Of a stretch of DNA of 5,081 bases, positions 1 through 5,081 are shown in pieces; the stretch's first letter is position 1, and every line of letters starts with the position of its first letter. The DNA is from CAYVDH01 sp964450355 (lineage in GTDB: Bacteria > Bacteroidota > Bacteroidia > NS11-12g > UBA955). The translations under genes were made by a program, and so were the position numbers. Location of the stretch: assembly GCA_964450355.1 (NCBI GenBank), contig CAYVDH010000221.1, forward strand, positions 1-5,081, given 5' to 3'. Below the pieces are notes generated by a model that was not told the origin of the DNA, searched no databases, and worked only from the letters and a program-made list of their open reading frames with translations.

Positions 1-30
1 TAATTTTATTTTTAATTATTCAAATTATTT

Positions 31-369
31 TCATTTTTCAAACACAAAATAACATCCAATAAAAGCGATGGAAACACCAATGGTAGTTAATCCATACAAA
101 ATAAAATGCCTAAAATCAGGCATAATATCAAGCATGGTAATTACACAACTTAAAAATCCTAAAAACGAGCCCAATCCCATCAACACAAATCCTTTTCTTA
201 GGCGCTTGTTGTCCTTGTATTTATCATAGCTTTTGATTATGTCGCTAATTTCTAATTCTGAATGACTTGATTTTTTTAGTTCATTGATGATTGTATCTCT
301 ATCTAACCCTCTTATCTCCCAATCTTCAAATAACCTTAAATACTGAGTTGTGATTTGATTTTCCATCAT
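31..369 (-). CDS. Small two-helix membrane protein of unknown function
   Basis: A 112-residue protein that I do not recognise. Residues 1-57 are hydrophilic and look helical, with many charged residues and a basic stretch (KYKDNKRLRK, 50-59) just before the first membrane segment. Two hydrophobic segments follow, at about 60-80 and 88-110, joined by a short loop (DIMPDFRH), and the protein ends in a charged EK. By the positive-inside rule both ends should lie in the cytoplasm, forming a helical hairpin in the inner membrane with a soluble N-terminal arm. Two adjacent ATG codons (369 and 364-366 on the plus strand numbering) could start it; I kept the first, and the second would remove only one residue. 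A promoter candidate sits 8 bases upstream, implying a very short leader. The gene is divergent from the DsbA-like gene. Coding is supported by the clean polar/hydrophobic domain split; function is open. Confidence 0.75.
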   Translation of the reverse strand: MMENQITTQYLRLFEDWEIRGLDRDTIINELKKSSHSELEISDIIKSYDKYKDNKRLRKGFVLMGLGSFLGFLSCVITMLDIMPDFRHFILYGLTTIGVSIAFIGCYFVFEK

Positions 370-377
370 TTTATTTA

Positions 378-408
378 CGAATGTATAAAAACTATTGATA
401 ATTTCAAA
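378..408 (-). promoter_or_regulatory. Bacteroidota-type promoter candidate for the minus-strand membrane protein
   Basis: On the minus strand a TTTG (-33 box, plus-strand 405-408) is followed after 19 bases by TACATTCG (378-385), which differs from the -7 consensus TAnnTTTG at one base. Only 8 bases separate the -7 box from the first ATG, so the transcript would be nearly leaderless. Support comes from motif and spacing only; in such AT-rich DNA a chance match is possible. Confidence 0.45.
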
Positions 409-429
409 TTAAAATTAATCCTATTTTTG
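394..429 (+). promoter_or_regulatory. Weak promoter candidate for the DsbA-like gene
   Basis: TATTTTTG at 422-429 matches the Bacteroidota -7 consensus TAnnTTTG exactly. The only upstream -33 candidate is ATTG at 394-397, 24 bases away, which is longer than the usual 19-21, so the pair is imperfect. The site overlaps the divergent promoter on the other strand. If it is used, transcription would begin within a few bases of the TTG start codon at 435, giving a leaderless message with an unusual start codon. That awkwardness lowers my confidence. Confidence 0.3.
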
Positions 430-434
430 TTGAA

Positions 435-497
435 TTGAATTACAGAACTAATTTTTCACTCTTTGCGTTAGGCATTATTGCTTTATTTTTATCATGT
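435..497 (+). other. Putative lipoprotein signal peptide (TTG start, lipobox Cys21)
   Basis: Translation from TTG gives a short polar start with one Arg (R4), a hydrophobic core (FALGIIALFL) and then SC, with Cys21 encoded at 495-497. The lipobox reads F-L-S-C; Phe at -3 is less usual than Leu but is tolerated. The stretch ends abruptly in polar residues (NSIKNNTS), as expected of a real signal and not of random AT-rich DNA. It depends entirely on initiation at the non-ATG codon. Confidence 0.5.
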
Positions 498-1421
498 AAC
501 TCCATTAAAAACAATACATCCATGAATTCAAATCCACTATTATGCAACCCTGATTCAGGGATTTGTGAAATTCCAGATACCAATTTCAATGAACTTGGCA
601 ATACAACAATAGATGTTAAAGACAAAGTTAAAATTTTGTATTTTACTGACCCTATTTGCTCATCATGTTGGGGAATTGAGCCACAACTCCGAAAATTAAA
701 ATTAGAATATGGGCAATCGATAGAAATAGAGTACCACATGGGAGGTTTATTGCCTAATTGGAGCTATAACAACGGTGGAATTAACAAACCAAGCGATGTG
801 GCTTCACATTGGGATGAAGTAAGTGTTTATTACCAAATGCCAATTGATGGTGATATTTGGTTAATCGACCCTTTACATTCATCGTATCCACCATCCATTG
901 CATTTAAAGCCGCTCAATTACAAGATAATAACAAAGCATTGTCTTTTTTAAGAAAAATGAGAGAAATGGTTTTTTTGCAAAAGAAAAACATTTGTAAATG
1001 GGAAAATCTCTCATATGCTGCCAACCAATGTCAACTTGATACAACTAAGTTAAAAACCGATTACGAAAGCACTGCAATCATCGATTTTCAAGTTGATTTA
1101 AAATTAGCAGCTCAACTTGGTATCAGAGGATTCCCTACCCTTATTTTTAGAAACAACAAAAACCAAGAACAAATCATTTATGGTTTCAAGCCATATCAAG
1201 ATTTTGAAAAAGCTATTTTAATGCTTAACCCTGAAGCAAAAAAACAAGAATACAATAAAAACGAATTGTTTGACTATCATCTTTCATATACGGCTAAAGA
1301 ATATTCCATTTTAAAAGACATCAGTATGAATGAGGCTGAAAACGAATTACAAAAGTACAGCACATTAAAAGTAATCAAAACTAAAAATGGAAATTTGTGG
1401 TTTAAAGAAAATGTAAAATAA
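435..1421 (+). CDS. DsbA/SpxH-like thioredoxin-fold protein with putative lipoprotein signal
   Basis: A 328-residue protein of the DsbA-type thioredoxin superfamily, closest in feel to the FrnE/SpxH (YjbH) branch. The active-site motif is CSSCW (C75 and C78) after the strand ILYFTDP. The helical insert follows at about 115-225, and the cis-proline loop is GFPT (P234). Members act as thiol-disulfide oxidoreductases or, in the SpxH case, as protein adaptors; which applies here cannot be read from sequence. Residues 1-21 form a signal peptide ending in FLSC, so C21 could be lipidated, placing the protein at the cell envelope. A second Cys pair, C37 and C44 (CNPDSGIC), precedes the fold. Residues 270-328 form an extra C-terminal domain resembling a small winged helix. 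The start is TTG, because in-frame stops lie at 396-401 and no ATG occurs between them and 435. The first ATG (522, residue 30) would remove the signal and give a 299-residue cytosolic protein. The fold call is firm; start and location are not. Confidence 0.8.
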   Translation: MNYRTNFSLFALGIIALFLSCNSIKNNTSMNSNPLLCNPDSGICEIPDTNFNELGNTTIDVKDKVKILYFTDPICSSCWGIEPQLRKLKLEYGQSIEIEYHMGGLLPNWSYNNGGINKPSDVASHWDEVSVYYQMPIDGDIWLIDPLHSSYPPSIAFKAAQLQDNNKALSFLRKMREMVFLQKKNICKWENLSYAANQCQLDTTKLKTDYESTAIIDFQVDLKLAAQLGIRGFPTLIFRNNKNQEQIIYGFKPYQDFEKAILMLNPEAKKQEYNKNELFDYHLSYTAKEYSILKDISMNEAENELQKYSTLKVIKTKNGNLWFKENVK

Positions 1422-1439
1422 CATTGTTCGCATGATAGA

Positions 1440-1471
1440 TTTGGCTTAATCTTATATTCAAGTTACTTTTG
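1440..1471 (+). promoter_or_regulatory. Near-consensus Bacteroidota promoter for the fmt cluster
   Basis: TTTG at 1440-1443, a 20-base spacer, and TACTTTTG at 1464-1471 match the known Bacteroidota primary-sigma consensus TTTG-N19-21-TAnnTTTG at every fixed position. Transcription should start a few bases past 1471, roughly 1476-1479. The site overlaps an in-frame TTG at 1469, which rules that codon out as the fmt start and points to ATG 1481 with a leader of about 2-5 bases. It lies 18 bases past the stop of the DsbA-like gene, so fmt has its own promoter. Confidence 0.75.
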
Positions 1472-1480
1472 CAACAAAAG

Positions 1481-2410
1481 ATGTATTCTAAGGAAAATTT
1501 AAAACTTGTTTTATTTGGTACCCCCAGTTTTGCAGTAGCTTCGTTTGAAAAAATTGCTAAAAACAAGTTCAATATTGTGGCAGTAGTAACTGCACCAGAC
1601 AAACCCGCTGGAAGAGGTTATCTACTACAAGAGTCAGAAGTAAAAAAATGGGCTAAAAATCATGATTTACCCATACTACAACCTACCAATTTAAAATCAG
1701 AATCATTTCAACAAGAACTGAATTCATTTCAAGCGGATTTGCAGATTGTGATTGCCTTTAGAATGTTGCCCGAAAAAGTATGGAACAACCCTCCATTAGG
1801 TACATTTAATTTACATGCTAGTCTTCTTCCTCAATACCGTGGAGCTGCACCCATTAATTGGGCAATCATAAATGGAGAAAAAACTACTGGTGTCACTACC
1901 TTTTTTCTTAAACATGAAATTGATACAGGCGACATCATTTGTCAAGACAGTTGCGAGATTACAGAGCAAGATAATTTTGCAACTTTGCACGACAAACTCA
2001 TGGAAATTGGTGCTAATTTAGTTCTAACTAGTTTAAATAATATATTAAGTGGCAACCTTGTTTTAATTCATCAATCAAATACCGAAAACCACAAAATTGC
2101 GCCAAAATTAAACAAAGAAACTGGACTGATTCAATGGAATTTAAAAGCAGAACAAGTTCACAACTTAATACGAGGATTATCGCCCTACCCTGCTGCTTAC
2201 ACTCATTTCAATGGAAAGCAATTGAAACTATTTAGTTCCAGTTTAACAAGTATTCCATCTTCTGAAATTGGGAAAATTGAAAGAAGAAACAAGAATGAAT
2301 TGTATTTTCATTGTTCTGATTTTTTATTGAAAATAAATGAATTGCAATTGGAAGGAAAAAAAAGGTGTTTAACTCAAGAATTTATCAACGGAATTACTCA
2401 TTTAATATGA
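1481..2410 (+). CDS. fmt: Methionyl-tRNA formyltransferase
   Basis: A 309-residue enzyme that transfers a formyl group from 10-formyltetrahydrofolate to Met-tRNAfMet in the cytoplasm, giving the initiator for bacterial translation. The N-terminal formyltransferase domain (about 1-200) begins with the Rossmann-like strand LVLFGTPSFA and carries the signature HASLLPQYRGAAP. The catalytic triad is present as N110, H112 and D148 (in EIDTGD). The folate/tRNA loop region VVTAPDKPAGRG is also intact. The C-terminal tRNA-binding domain runs from about 200, with APKLNKETGLIQW and IRGLSPYPAAYT. Length fits the family (E. coli Fmt has 315 residues). I chose ATG 1481 over TTG 1469, four codons earlier, because the latter lies inside the -7 box of the promoter. 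The stop overlaps the start of the saccharopine dehydrogenase gene, so the two are likely co-transcribed and translationally coupled. No key residue is missing. Confidence 0.97.
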   Translation: MYSKENLKLVLFGTPSFAVASFEKIAKNKFNIVAVVTAPDKPAGRGYLLQESEVKKWAKNHDLPILQPTNLKSESFQQELNSFQADLQIVIAFRMLPEKVWNNPPLGTFNLHASLLPQYRGAAPINWAIINGEKTTGVTTFFLKHEIDTGDIICQDSCEITEQDNFATLHDKLMEIGANLVLTSLNNILSGNLVLIHQSNTENHKIAPKLNKETGLIQWNLKAEQVHNLIRGLSPYPAAYTHFNGKQLKLFSSSLTSIPSSEIGKIERRNKNELYFHCSDFLLKINELQLEGKKRCLTQEFINGITHLI

Positions 2411-3735
2411 ATTATATAACTCTATTTGGCGCTGGCAGATCTAGTATTTATTTAATTGAATATTTGCAATCTTGGTGCATCAATAATCAATACAAAATAA
2501 AAATAGGCGATGTAAATTGTGATTACGCCATAAAACATTTAAAAAATCACACTCAATTAGAATTCATCAATATCAACATCAATGATCTACAACATGTAGA
2601 AGAAATCATAGGCAATAGTCGATTAATAGTTTCTCTTTTACCGCCATCTTTACACTTAACTATAGCCAATATATGCATCAATAAAAAAATACATTTAGCT
2701 ACAGCATCTTATGTCTCAGAAGGAATGAAAAAGCTAAATGATGAGGCAAAGAAAAATGATTTGATATTTTTAAATGAAATTGGATTAGACCCAGGCATAG
2801 ATCACATGAGTGCAATGGCAATATTTGATGAATTAAAAAACAAAGGAGCCCAAATAACTGAATTTGAAAGTTATTGTGGCGGTTTGATTGCAAATGAATG
2901 TGATGGAGAAAACCCATGGAAATACAAATTCAGTTGGAATCCTAGCAATGTAGTATTAGCTGGTCAAGGTGGTATTGCCAAATTTTTATTGAATAATGAA
3001 ATCAAATTAACGCCTTATCATCATTTGTTTAAACAATCACAAAAAATAGACATTGATGGCAATGTCTATGAAACGTATGCCAATAGAGATTCCTTATCCT
3101 ACATAGAACAATATGGATTGAACAATGTAAAGACTATGATAAGAGGGACTTTACGCAAAAATGGTTACTGTTCAGCTTGGCAATTATTAGTGAATTTAGG
3201 ATTGACAGACAATACAACAGTAATAGATTTACCAATAGAAAGCAAAGCCATTGAATGGTTAAAAATGTACATTACAGATTCGGGCGAAAACATTGAAAAA
3301 ACACTAAAAGAAAAATACAATGCCAGCGAATCTGACATTGAGAAAATTAAATGGCTAGGCTTATTGAGTGAAATTAAATTACCAATAACAAAAGGCACAA
3401 GCGCTCAACTTTTAGAAGAAGTATTAAAGAGTAAATGGACACTCGAAGAAAATGACAGAGACTTGATAGTGATGATTCATAAAATCAAGTACGAATTAGG
3501 CAACGAATCCAAAGAAATCACCTCAACCCTCGAATTGGAAGGCGAAAACAAAATACATACAGCAATGGCCAAAACAGTAGGTTTACCATTGGCAATAGCC
3601 TGTAAATTGATATTAGAAAATAAAATAAAACAAAGAGGAGTTTTAATTCCTACAGACAAAGAAATTTATGAACCAGTATTGGAGGAATTAAAAAAATATG
3701 GGATTGTATTTAATGAATATGAAAAACTAACTTAA
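2407..3735 (+). CDS. Saccharopine dehydrogenase, Lys9-type (L-glutamate forming)
   Basis: A 442-residue cytosolic oxidoreductase of the saccharopine dehydrogenase family. The typical reaction is L-saccharopine + NAD(P)+ + water to L-glutamate + 2-aminoadipate semialdehyde, the second step of lysine breakdown by the saccharopine route. The N-terminal Rossmann domain has GAGRSS (8-13) and the SLLPPSLH loop (76-83). The family signature follows as NEIGLDPGIDHMSAM (123-137), with YCGGLIANE (156-164) and YKFSWNP (173-179). The C-terminal Rossmann half includes RDLIVMIHK and MAKTVGLPLAIACKLIL (388-404). Length matches yeast Lys9 (446). The start is the ATG at 2407, which overlaps the fmt stop as ATGA; a GTG at 2365 in frame would add 14 residues from inside fmt and break the fit to the Rossmann start. 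No lysine-ketoglutarate reductase partner is in the window, so flux through lysine breakdown is inferred. The exact cofactor is not determined. Confidence 0.92.
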   Translation: MNYITLFGAGRSSIYLIEYLQSWCINNQYKIKIGDVNCDYAIKHLKNHTQLEFINININDLQHVEEIIGNSRLIVSLLPPSLHLTIANICINKKIHLATASYVSEGMKKLNDEAKKNDLIFLNEIGLDPGIDHMSAMAIFDELKNKGAQITEFESYCGGLIANECDGENPWKYKFSWNPSNVVLAGQGGIAKFLLNNEIKLTPYHHLFKQSQKIDIDGNVYETYANRDSLSYIEQYGLNNVKTMIRGTLRKNGYCSAWQLLVNLGLTDNTTVIDLPIESKAIEWLKMYITDSGENIEKTLKEKYNASESDIEKIKWLGLLSEIKLPITKGTSAQLLEEVLKSKWTLEENDRDLIVMIHKIKYELGNESKEITSTLELEGENKIHTAMAKTVGLPLAIACKLILENKIKQRGVLIPTDKEIYEPVLEELKKYGIVFNEYEKLT

Positions 3736-3747
3736 AACACAATTACT

Positions 3748-4368
3748 ATGAATGATTTTATTGAAAAATTCAAGCTTGACATTGATGAATATATTTATTT
3801 AGATGATCAAGAACATGAAGAATTATTGAACAAAATATTAAATTATGCAAACAACAATCAAGGGAGTTTTGTCAAAGATGTCATTTCGATTCCTTTAGAT
3901 GAAGATGTCATTATAGTTTCAATGATATTAGAAGCTTTGATTAAAGACAGTAAAACTTGGGGAGATTTTATTGTTGAGTATTTAAAACTAATCATTTCTA
4001 AAATCAAACAAGAAGAAAGTCCAAAACAATTTGTATATCATATCATAGATTTTGAAATTATTACATTCGACAAATCCTCATTAGTTCAGAAAACTGCAGA
4101 CATTTTGTACGAGGAAATAGACACTCAAATTATAGAAATTAAAAATGCCATTATTTTGACTCTAATGAGTTTTATAGATCACGAAAACATTAAGAATAGA
4201 CAGTCAATTATTGACAAAATACAGCAACAATTGAATTACAATGACTATAAAGTAAGGCTATTTACATACAATGAATTAAAAAGAAATTCATTACTGCCAA
4301 AAAATTATCAACTTACTTTTAAAGACAAGTTAAATAAATTACTGTTTGGAACACCTTCTGTTTTTTAA
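3748..4368 (+). CDS. Uncharacterised all-helical protein, possibly HEAT-like
   Basis: A 206-residue protein that I do not recognise. It has no signal peptide, membrane segment or catalytic motif. Alternating amphipathic stretches (for example about 20-34, 57-66, 73-89, 111-125 and 127-143) suggest an all-alpha bundle or short HEAT/ARM-like solenoid, which usually serves protein binding. The N-terminal half is rich in Asp and Glu (DIDEYIYLDDQEHEE), while the last 50 residues are basic (KVRLFTYNELKRN, FKDKLNKLLFG), giving a marked charge split. The ATG at 3748 lies 12 bases after the dehydrogenase stop with no ribosome-binding site of Shine-Dalgarno type, so it probably shares the fmt promoter. 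It does not look like a known lysine-breakdown enzyme. The HEAT suggestion is an inference from helix pattern only. Confidence 0.8.
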   Translation: MNDFIEKFKLDIDEYIYLDDQEHEELLNKILNYANNNQGSFVKDVISIPLDEDVIIVSMILEALIKDSKTWGDFIVEYLKLIISKIKQEESPKQFVYHIIDFEIITFDKSSLVQKTADILYEEIDTQIIEIKNAIILTLMSFIDHENIKNRQSIIDKIQQQLNYNDYKVRLFTYNELKRNSLLPKNYQLTFKDKLNKLLFGTPSVF

Positions 4369-4473
4369 GAAAAAACTAAATAAAACTATTTCATTTTCCA
4401 TTTAAATTTCTTTAAAATTTTAACAAATGGTTCTAAAATAAACTTATTTATAAAATTTTAGGTGACCTTTTGC
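4369..4473. repeat. AT-rich intergenic region with two copies of the palindrome TAAAATTTTA
   Basis: The non-coding stretch between the helical protein and the sigma factor gene contains the perfect 10-base palindrome TAAAATTTTA at 4413-4422 and again at 4451-4460, with centres 38 bases apart. The first copy extends to 12 bases (4412-4423). The second lies where the -33 promoter box of the sigma gene should be. This could be an operator pair, but A-run/T-run palindromes arise easily in DNA of this composition. I see no GC-rich hairpin followed by a T run, so no terminator can be called here. Confidence 0.35.
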
Positions 4474-4481
4474 TACTTTTG
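4474..4481 (+). promoter_or_regulatory. Promoter -7 box for the ECF sigma factor gene
   Basis: TACTTTTG matches TAnnTTTG exactly and is the same octamer as in the fmt promoter. It predicts transcription from about 4486-4489 and a leader of some 36-39 bases before the ATG at 4525. No TTTG or TTG occurs at the expected -33 position (about 4449-4454), so the promoter may be weak or activator-dependent. A CTTTTG copy 9 bases upstream (4467-4472) makes a short direct repeat with the box. Confidence 0.45.
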
Positions 4482-4524
4482 ATATATAGTATTATAACAA
4501 GAATCGTTTTAATATTAAAAAATC

Positions 4525-5061
4525 ATGAATGACAAAGAGTTAAAAACCATTGGCTACCTCAAAGAAGGCAAAATAAACCTTGCGATGAAGTCATTGTACA
4601 AAGTATTCCCTAGCATTAAAACTTACATTACTAAAAACAGTGGTAGTAAGGAAGATGCAGAAGACATTTTTCAGGAATCCATATTCATTTTGTATGAAAA
4701 AGTGCAAAAAGAAAACATGAATTTCAATCAAGGTATTCATGCCTATTTAATGACTATATCTAAAAATTTATGGTATAATCAATTGAGAAAAATAAAAAAA
4801 GGGAATGAATTAAACTTTGAACCATCTGATGAAATTGAGGATTTAGAGCTTGAAGACAAGAAATACAATTTGAGTGAGAAAGCATTTAAATCACTTGGTG
4901 AAAAGTGTCAAGAGCTATTGTTACTGTTTTATTATTATAAAAAAAGCATGCAAGAAATCGCCAAAAAACTAGATTTCAGCAACGAAAAAGTTGCAAAAAA
5001 CCAAAAATACAAATGCTTAGAAAAAGCAAAAGCAAATTACTTAACTTTAATTAACGAATAA
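4525..5061 (+). CDS. ECF-family RNA polymerase sigma factor
   Basis: A 178-residue sigma-70 family protein of the extracytoplasmic-function type, with only regions 2 and 4, as the family requires. Region 2 spans about 16-92. It contains SKEDAEDIFQESIFILYEK (41-59), the core-binding and -10 helix region whose DAEDIFQE matches the family pattern, and AYLMTISKNLWYNQLRK (73-89), region 2.3/2.4 for melting and recognition. An acidic linker (about 99-112, EPSDEIEDLELEDK) joins region 4 (about 113-172). Its helix-turn-helix is YYYKKSMQEIAKKLDF followed by SNEKVAKNQKYKCLEKAK, for -35 binding. It should direct RNA polymerase to a specific regulon, but the targets cannot be read here. The ATG is preceded by an A-rich leader without Shine-Dalgarno. 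Another gene starts 3 bases after the stop and may encode a partner. No anti-sigma factor lies upstream. Confidence 0.93.
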   Translation: MNDKELKTIGYLKEGKINLAMKSLYKVFPSIKTYITKNSGSKEDAEDIFQESIFILYEKVQKENMNFNQGIHAYLMTISKNLWYNQLRKIKKGNELNFEPSDEIEDLELEDKKYNLSEKAFKSLGEKCQELLLLFYYYKKSMQEIAKKLDFSNEKVAKNQKYKCLEKAKANYLTLINE

Positions 5062-5064
5062 AAC

Positions 5065-5081
5065 ATGAATAATTACACTGA
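5065..5081 (+). CDS. Start of the next gene, cut by the window edge
   Basis: An ATG three bases after the sigma factor stop opens a frame reading MNNYT to the end of the window. The spacing, and the A-rich leader made by the end of the sigma gene, suggest a co-transcribed gene. In Bacteroidota the gene after an ECF sigma factor is often an anti-sigma factor or a small protein of unknown role, but five codons cannot tell which. This is inferred from position alone. Confidence 0.5.

Noticed and set aside
1..30. AT-rich stretch downstream of the minus-strand membrane protein
   Set aside because: Too short and too simple to show a hairpin, promoter or gene; nothing can be called in it.
381..398. 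ATG at 381 in frame with the DsbA-like gene, considered as a true start or as a frameshifted 5' end
   Set aside because: It is closed by TGA at 396 after five sense codons, followed at once by TAA at 399; no single-base shift produces a better signal peptide than the TTG start.
440..739. Minus-strand open frame of 99 codons inside the DsbA-like gene
   Set aside because: It overlaps the CXXC-encoding region and has no promoter, domain or signal of its own.
1402..1602. Minus-strand open frame of 66 codons across the fmt start
   Set aside because: It runs antisense through the fmt promoter and its conserved N-terminal strand; no family features, and the plus-strand gene explains the sequence.
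2365..2406. GTG start giving the dehydrogenase 14 extra residues
   Set aside because: The extension lies within the fmt C-terminal coding sequence and precedes the Rossmann strand MNYITLFGAG, where the family normally starts; the ATGA overlap is the more usual arrangement.
2699..2917. Minus-strand open frame of 72 codons inside the saccharopine dehydrogenase gene
   Set aside because: It is a shadow of the strongly conserved signature region on the plus strand; its His- and Leu-rich composition is what the antisense of AT-rich coding DNA gives.
3165..3659. Two further minus-strand open frames (3165-3398 and 3477-3659)
   Set aside because: Both are antisense to the conserved C-terminal half of the saccharopine dehydrogenase and have no independent support.
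4369..4412. Possible terminator after the helical protein gene
   Set aside because: Only weak A/T pairing is available (GAAAA with TTTTC), with no stable stem and no following T run, so a terminator cannot be supported.

Overview
The window is about 30% G+C by eye and reads as chromosomal DNA of a member of the Bacteroidota, probably a low-GC Flavobacteriia-like lineage. Three things point there. There are no Shine-Dalgarno sites: starts are preceded by A-rich or no leader. Two promoters match or nearly match the Bacteroidota primary-sigma consensus (TTTG, 19-21 bases, TAnnTTTG). The gene set, with a DsbA-like protein carrying a Cys-pair leader, a Lys9-type saccharopine dehydrogenase and a lone ECF sigma factor, is common in that phylum. 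No plasmid, phage, insertion sequence, CRISPR array, tRNA or rRNA is visible.

Layout. A small two-helix membrane protein of unknown function (31-369, minus) diverges from a DsbA/SpxH-like thioredoxin-fold protein (435-1421, plus) across a 65-base gap that holds overlapping promoter candidates. The second gene has no ATG at its 5' end. A TTG start gives it a lipoprotein-type signal peptide, while the first in-frame ATG (522) would give a cytosolic protein. A near-consensus promoter (1440-1471) then drives a tight plus-strand cluster: fmt, methionyl-tRNA formyltransferase (1481-2410), overlapped by four bases by a saccharopine dehydrogenase gene (2407-3735), followed after 12 bases by an unrecognised all-helical 206-residue protein (3748-4368). 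After a 156-base AT-rich gap with two copies of a 10-base palindrome and a -7 box comes an ECF sigma factor (4525-5061). Three bases further another gene begins and runs off the window.

How the genes relate. fmt, the dehydrogenase and the helical protein look co-transcribed, but their roles (initiator-tRNA formylation, lysine breakdown, unknown) do not form a pathway. This looks like a housekeeping cluster and not a dedicated system. The sigma factor and the gene after it form a separate unit, and that next gene is the natural place to look for an anti-sigma factor or target. I found no convincing new multi-gene system. The points most worth checking are the location and start of the DsbA-like protein, the almost leaderless fmt transcript, and the palindrome occupying the -33 position before the sigma factor gene.
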